Assembly: GCA_012656075.1 (NCBI GenBank)
Contig: JAAKBF010000266.1
Coordinates: forward strand, 228,639-292,638
Source: Phytophthora hibernalis
Taxonomy: Eukaryota; Oomycota; Peronosporomycetes; Peronosporales; Peronosporaceae
Length of the DNA stretch: 64,000 nucleotides
Direction of reading: 5' to 3'
Shown piece after piece: positions 63,526 through 64,000 of the stretch. Position 1 is the first letter of the stretch; each line of letters begins with the position of its first letter. The translations under genes and the position numbers were made by a program. The notes under the pieces were generated by a model. The model saw nothing but the letters and a program-made list of their open reading frames with translations, had not been told where the DNA came from and searched no databases.

Positions 63526-64000
63526 TGGGCCAGGATGACACAGCACACGACGAGACGAAGCAGATGAGGTAGCCTCAGAGACTCAGAACGAAGCGGAAAC
63601 CGAGCTACCAATGACCGAGGCCAGCGTCAGAGCACCAAATGCAAACGATGTCGACCCGGTAACCATTCAAGAAGAGCGAAGACGAAGGATCTCCGCTGCC
63701 CAGGACGAGGGCTGAGGTGGGCAAACCTCAAGGCCGTTCTCCGAGGCGAGAAGCTAGCCTGAGTTACAGTGCGGCGAGAGATGCATGGAAAATGGCCGAC
63801 AAGTTTGCGCTAAGCGAGGACGGCGTGCTGTATATTATCGGAGCGAACCGTCGGTGGAGTAATGAAAACCAAGAGGAGACCAAGATGCGACTGGTGGTAC
63901 CCACAACGATGATTCAGGAAGTATTACAGAGCTGCCACGACTCGTTAGAAGGTGGCCACCAAGGTATCGGTCGAACATACCACCGAGAAAATGGATTATT
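63526..64000 (+). pseudogene. Integrase N-terminus, gypsy G3 (cut by window end)
   Basis: MADKFALSEDGVLYIIGANR (63793) to MIQEVLQSCHDSLEGGHQGI matches the G2 integrase start. The zinc-binding His/Cys pairs begin here and continue past 64000. The short linker 63540-63790 is shared with G2 but shifted. Confidence 0.75.

Larger units (their letters stand above)
56584..64000 (+). mobile_element. Ty3/gypsy element G3 (same family as G2), cut by window end
   Basis: 5' LTR, primer site, gag, protease, RT, two RNases H and the first part of integrase lie in the same order and at high similarity to G2. G3 keeps the protease that G2 lost, and G2 keeps linker sequence that G3 lost, so the two copies complement each other in reconstructing the family's layout. 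The 3' half, including chromodomain, antisense gene and 3' LTR, is beyond base 64000. Frameshifts are frequent. Confidence 0.92.

Overview
This window is a transposon-dense stretch of a eukaryotic genome, most likely an oomycete (Phytophthora-like). The assignment is an inference. It rests on Ty3/gypsy, Ty1/copia, Helitron, hAT, MULE-Ulp1 and PIF/Harbinger-like remains, short (52-78 nt) GT-AG introns, a serpentine-receptor/TKL-kinase fusion gene of a type known from oomycetes, and an ORF that starts with an oomycete-effector-like signal peptide. I saw no bacterial operons, rRNA, tRNA or CRISPR array. Most coding stretches are broken by stops and single-base frameshifts.

Layout. 1-931: 3' end of a Helitron (Pif1-type helicase tail, terminal hairpin, CTAG). 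1156-5703: G1, a 3'-truncated Ty3/gypsy deletion derivative. 5704-7007: hAT-like scraps. 7019-27882: a four-layer nest. A large inverted-repeat element (families R1/R2) is split by a minus-strand Ty1/copia element (7769-27797, 5-bp target duplication GTAGT). The copia RNase H is itself split by a complete-length plus-strand Ty3/gypsy element, G2 (8366-20877, 4-bp duplication CGAT), and by a 5'-truncated LINE (about 20921-23570). 28168-31335: MULE with a Ulp1-like protease. 31560-32267: candidate secreted protein running into a fold-back element. 32487-36180: AT-rich, hairpin-rich DNA with several non-autonomous elements. 36189-47000 is the only host-gene-like island: a frameshifted SMP-30/gluconolactonase-like gene, a hAT fragment, a gamma-butyrobetaine-hydroxylase-like dioxygenase (+) and a 7TM-TKL kinase gene (-). 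47125-56583: hypothetical ORFs, repeats, a cluster of nested hairpins, and a PIF/Harbinger-like transposase. 56584-64000: G3, a second copy of the G2 family, cut by the window edge.

The most interesting system is the G1/G2/G3 gypsy lineage. Its pol carries two RNase H modules. The first has lost its catalytic aspartates and the second keeps a D-E-D-D set. A chromodomain follows the integrase. Between the chromodomain and the 3' LTR lies a large antisense gene with introns, and a recognisable remnant of that gene is also present in G1. The arrangement resembles, and may be convergent with, plant Tat-lineage elements.

Several host-like genes (dioxygenase, kinase, lactonase) are intact except for isolated 1-nt shifts, some at homopolymers. 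That could be sequencing error rather than decay.
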